Part shown: positions 6,378 through 6,723 of the stretch, piece after piece
Position numbering within the stretch: position 1 is the first letter of the stretch
How the letters are laid out: each line of letters starts with the position of its first letter
Assembly: GCF_905372335.1 (NCBI RefSeq)
Contig: NZ_CAJPOU010000061.1
Location: 1-6,723 of the forward strand
Source of the DNA: Streptococcus sp. A12
GTDB taxonomy: Bacteria > Bacillota > Bacilli > Lactobacillales > Streptococcaceae
Length of the DNA stretch: 6,723 nt
Direction of reading: 5' to 3'
Position numbers and translations under genes: made by a program
Notes under the pieces: generated by a model
Databases searched by the model: none
Seen by the model: only the letters and a program-made list of their open reading frames with translations
Told to the model about the DNA's origin: nothing

Positions 6378-6421
6378 AGCAATTCTGTCACCGTTTTTAA
6401 AATTCCTCTTGCCACTAGCGT

Positions 6422-6457
6422 TCAAAAGATTCTAATTATTTTTAGACACTTTGTCTA
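6422..6457 (-). promoter_or_regulatory. Candidate distal promoter P1 of the atp operon
   Basis: On the minus strand, -35 TAGACA (6457-6452; 5/6) is 17 bases from -10 TAGAAT (6434-6429; 5/6). AT-rich sequence with A-tracts precedes it and could act as an UP element. A start near 6422 would give a leader of about 135 bases that runs through P2. By consensus match it is slightly better than P2. Confidence 0.5.
6443..6457. repeat. Perfect 6-3-6 dyad over the P1 -35 box
   Basis: tagaca (6443-6448) and tgtcta (6452-6457) are exact inverted repeats around a three-base centre. One half is the P1 -35 hexamer itself. The short spacing suggests a dimeric repressor operator more than an RNA hairpin. I do not recognise a regulator with this consensus. 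Confidence 0.4.
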
Positions 6458-6522
6458 TTTTTGTATTTCACACAAATTTATATTATTTTTATCAAGAGAG
6501 GAGGCATTATTACCAAGGATAG

Positions 6523-6549
6523 AAAAAACTCACCTGACGAGCAGATGAG
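6523..6549 (-). terminator. Rho-independent terminator of the upstream gene
   Basis: On the minus strand, CTCATCTG (6549-6542) pairs with CAGGTGAG (6536-6529) around a five-base loop, with one G-U wobble. Six T residues follow at once (6528-6523). It begins about 10 bases after the stop codon of the upstream gene and ends before the atp promoters. The atp operon is therefore probably transcribed independently. The opposite strand has no matching T-run. Confidence 0.85.
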
Positions 6550-6559
6550 CATTTTCTTC

Positions 6560-6723
6560 CTATTTAAAAATAGAGGTTTTGAAACTGTCTGTTTGTTGCA
6601 GCAATTTCTTAAAGACTTTTTCTTTCAGTGAAACCGTATTGTCAAACTTGACAGAGCCGTTACTTAGGGTAGCCTTATCTTTATCAACTGCTTCAGCAAA
6701 TGCACGTTTCAAGTCTTCATAGC
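6560..6723 (-). CDS. C-terminal end of an unidentified protein (partial)
   Basis: An open frame enters from the high-coordinate edge and ends at TAG (6560-6562). It gives 53 residues, beginning YEDLKRAFAEAVDKDKATLS and ending QQTDSFKTSIFK. It is lysine-rich and mixed-charge, predicted mostly helical, with no membrane segment, LPXTG motif or catalytic motif visible. It is judged real because it stays open to the edge, its codon use resembles the atp genes, and a well-placed terminator follows. Some streptococci have a glycogen phosphorylase gene just upstream of atpE, but this tail does not look like that enzyme's C-terminus to me. I do not recognise the family and assign no function. Confidence 0.75.
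   Translation of the reverse strand, partial: YEDLKRAFAEAVDKDKATLSNGSVKFDNTVSLKEKVFKKLLQQTDSFKTSIFK

Noticed and set aside
6354..6548. 64-codon plus-strand open frame in the control region
   Set aside because: It crosses the terminator and both promoter candidates, has an AT-driven composition and lacks a ribosome-binding site before its start.
1..6723. CRISPR array, tRNA, rRNA, insertion sequence or phage element
   Set aside because: No regular repeat-spacer series, cloverleaf, rRNA-like stretch, transposase frame or terminal repeats were seen; nearly all of the window is compact atp operon.

Overview
The window is most of an F1Fo-ATPase (atp) operon from a low-GC Gram-positive bacterium. 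It is almost certainly a Streptococcus, probably an oral/viridans species of the sanguinis-parasanguinis type, although the exact species cannot be settled by reading. Three things point there. The gene order starts with the c subunit and then the a subunit (atpE-atpB-atpF-atpH-atpA-atpG-atpD-atpC). The 66-residue c subunit beginning MNLTFLGLC has the streptococcal form. No atpI gene precedes the structural genes. Every recognised gene lies on the minus strand, so transcription runs from high to low coordinates.

Layout in the direction of transcription: (i) 6723-6560, the last 53 codons of an unidentified upstream gene. (ii) 6549-6523, a rho-independent terminator that separates that gene from the operon. 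(iii) about 6522-6288, a 235-base AT-rich control region with two good sigma-A-type promoter candidates, a perfect dyad over the upstream -35 box and a palindromic cre-like site between them. (iv) The Fo genes atpE (c), atpB (a) and atpF (b). (v) The stalk and F1 genes atpH (delta), atpA (alpha), atpG (gamma), atpD (beta) and atpC (epsilon). atpC runs off the low-coordinate edge with about 17 codons missing, judged against my recollection of the pneumococcal protein. Spacers in order are 32, 15, -1 (TAATG overlap), 15, 15, 88 and 13 bases. The two larger ones, atpE-atpB and atpG-atpD, each contain an 8-bp dyad.

The genes together encode one complete rotary enzyme: a c-ring, an a subunit with its essential Arg, a single-type b stalk, and the alpha3-beta3-gamma-delta-epsilon head. 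All catalytic motifs are intact. In streptococci, which lack a respiratory chain, this enzyme normally hydrolyses ATP to export protons, supporting cytoplasmic pH control and acid tolerance (family knowledge, not visible here).

I see no new biological system. The points worth a second look are small. The c subunit carries two carboxylates at the ion site. atpA and atpB both start at TTG, and atpA also has a poor ribosome-binding site. Two spacers hold dyads, the promoter region is layered, and the gene at the right edge is unidentified.
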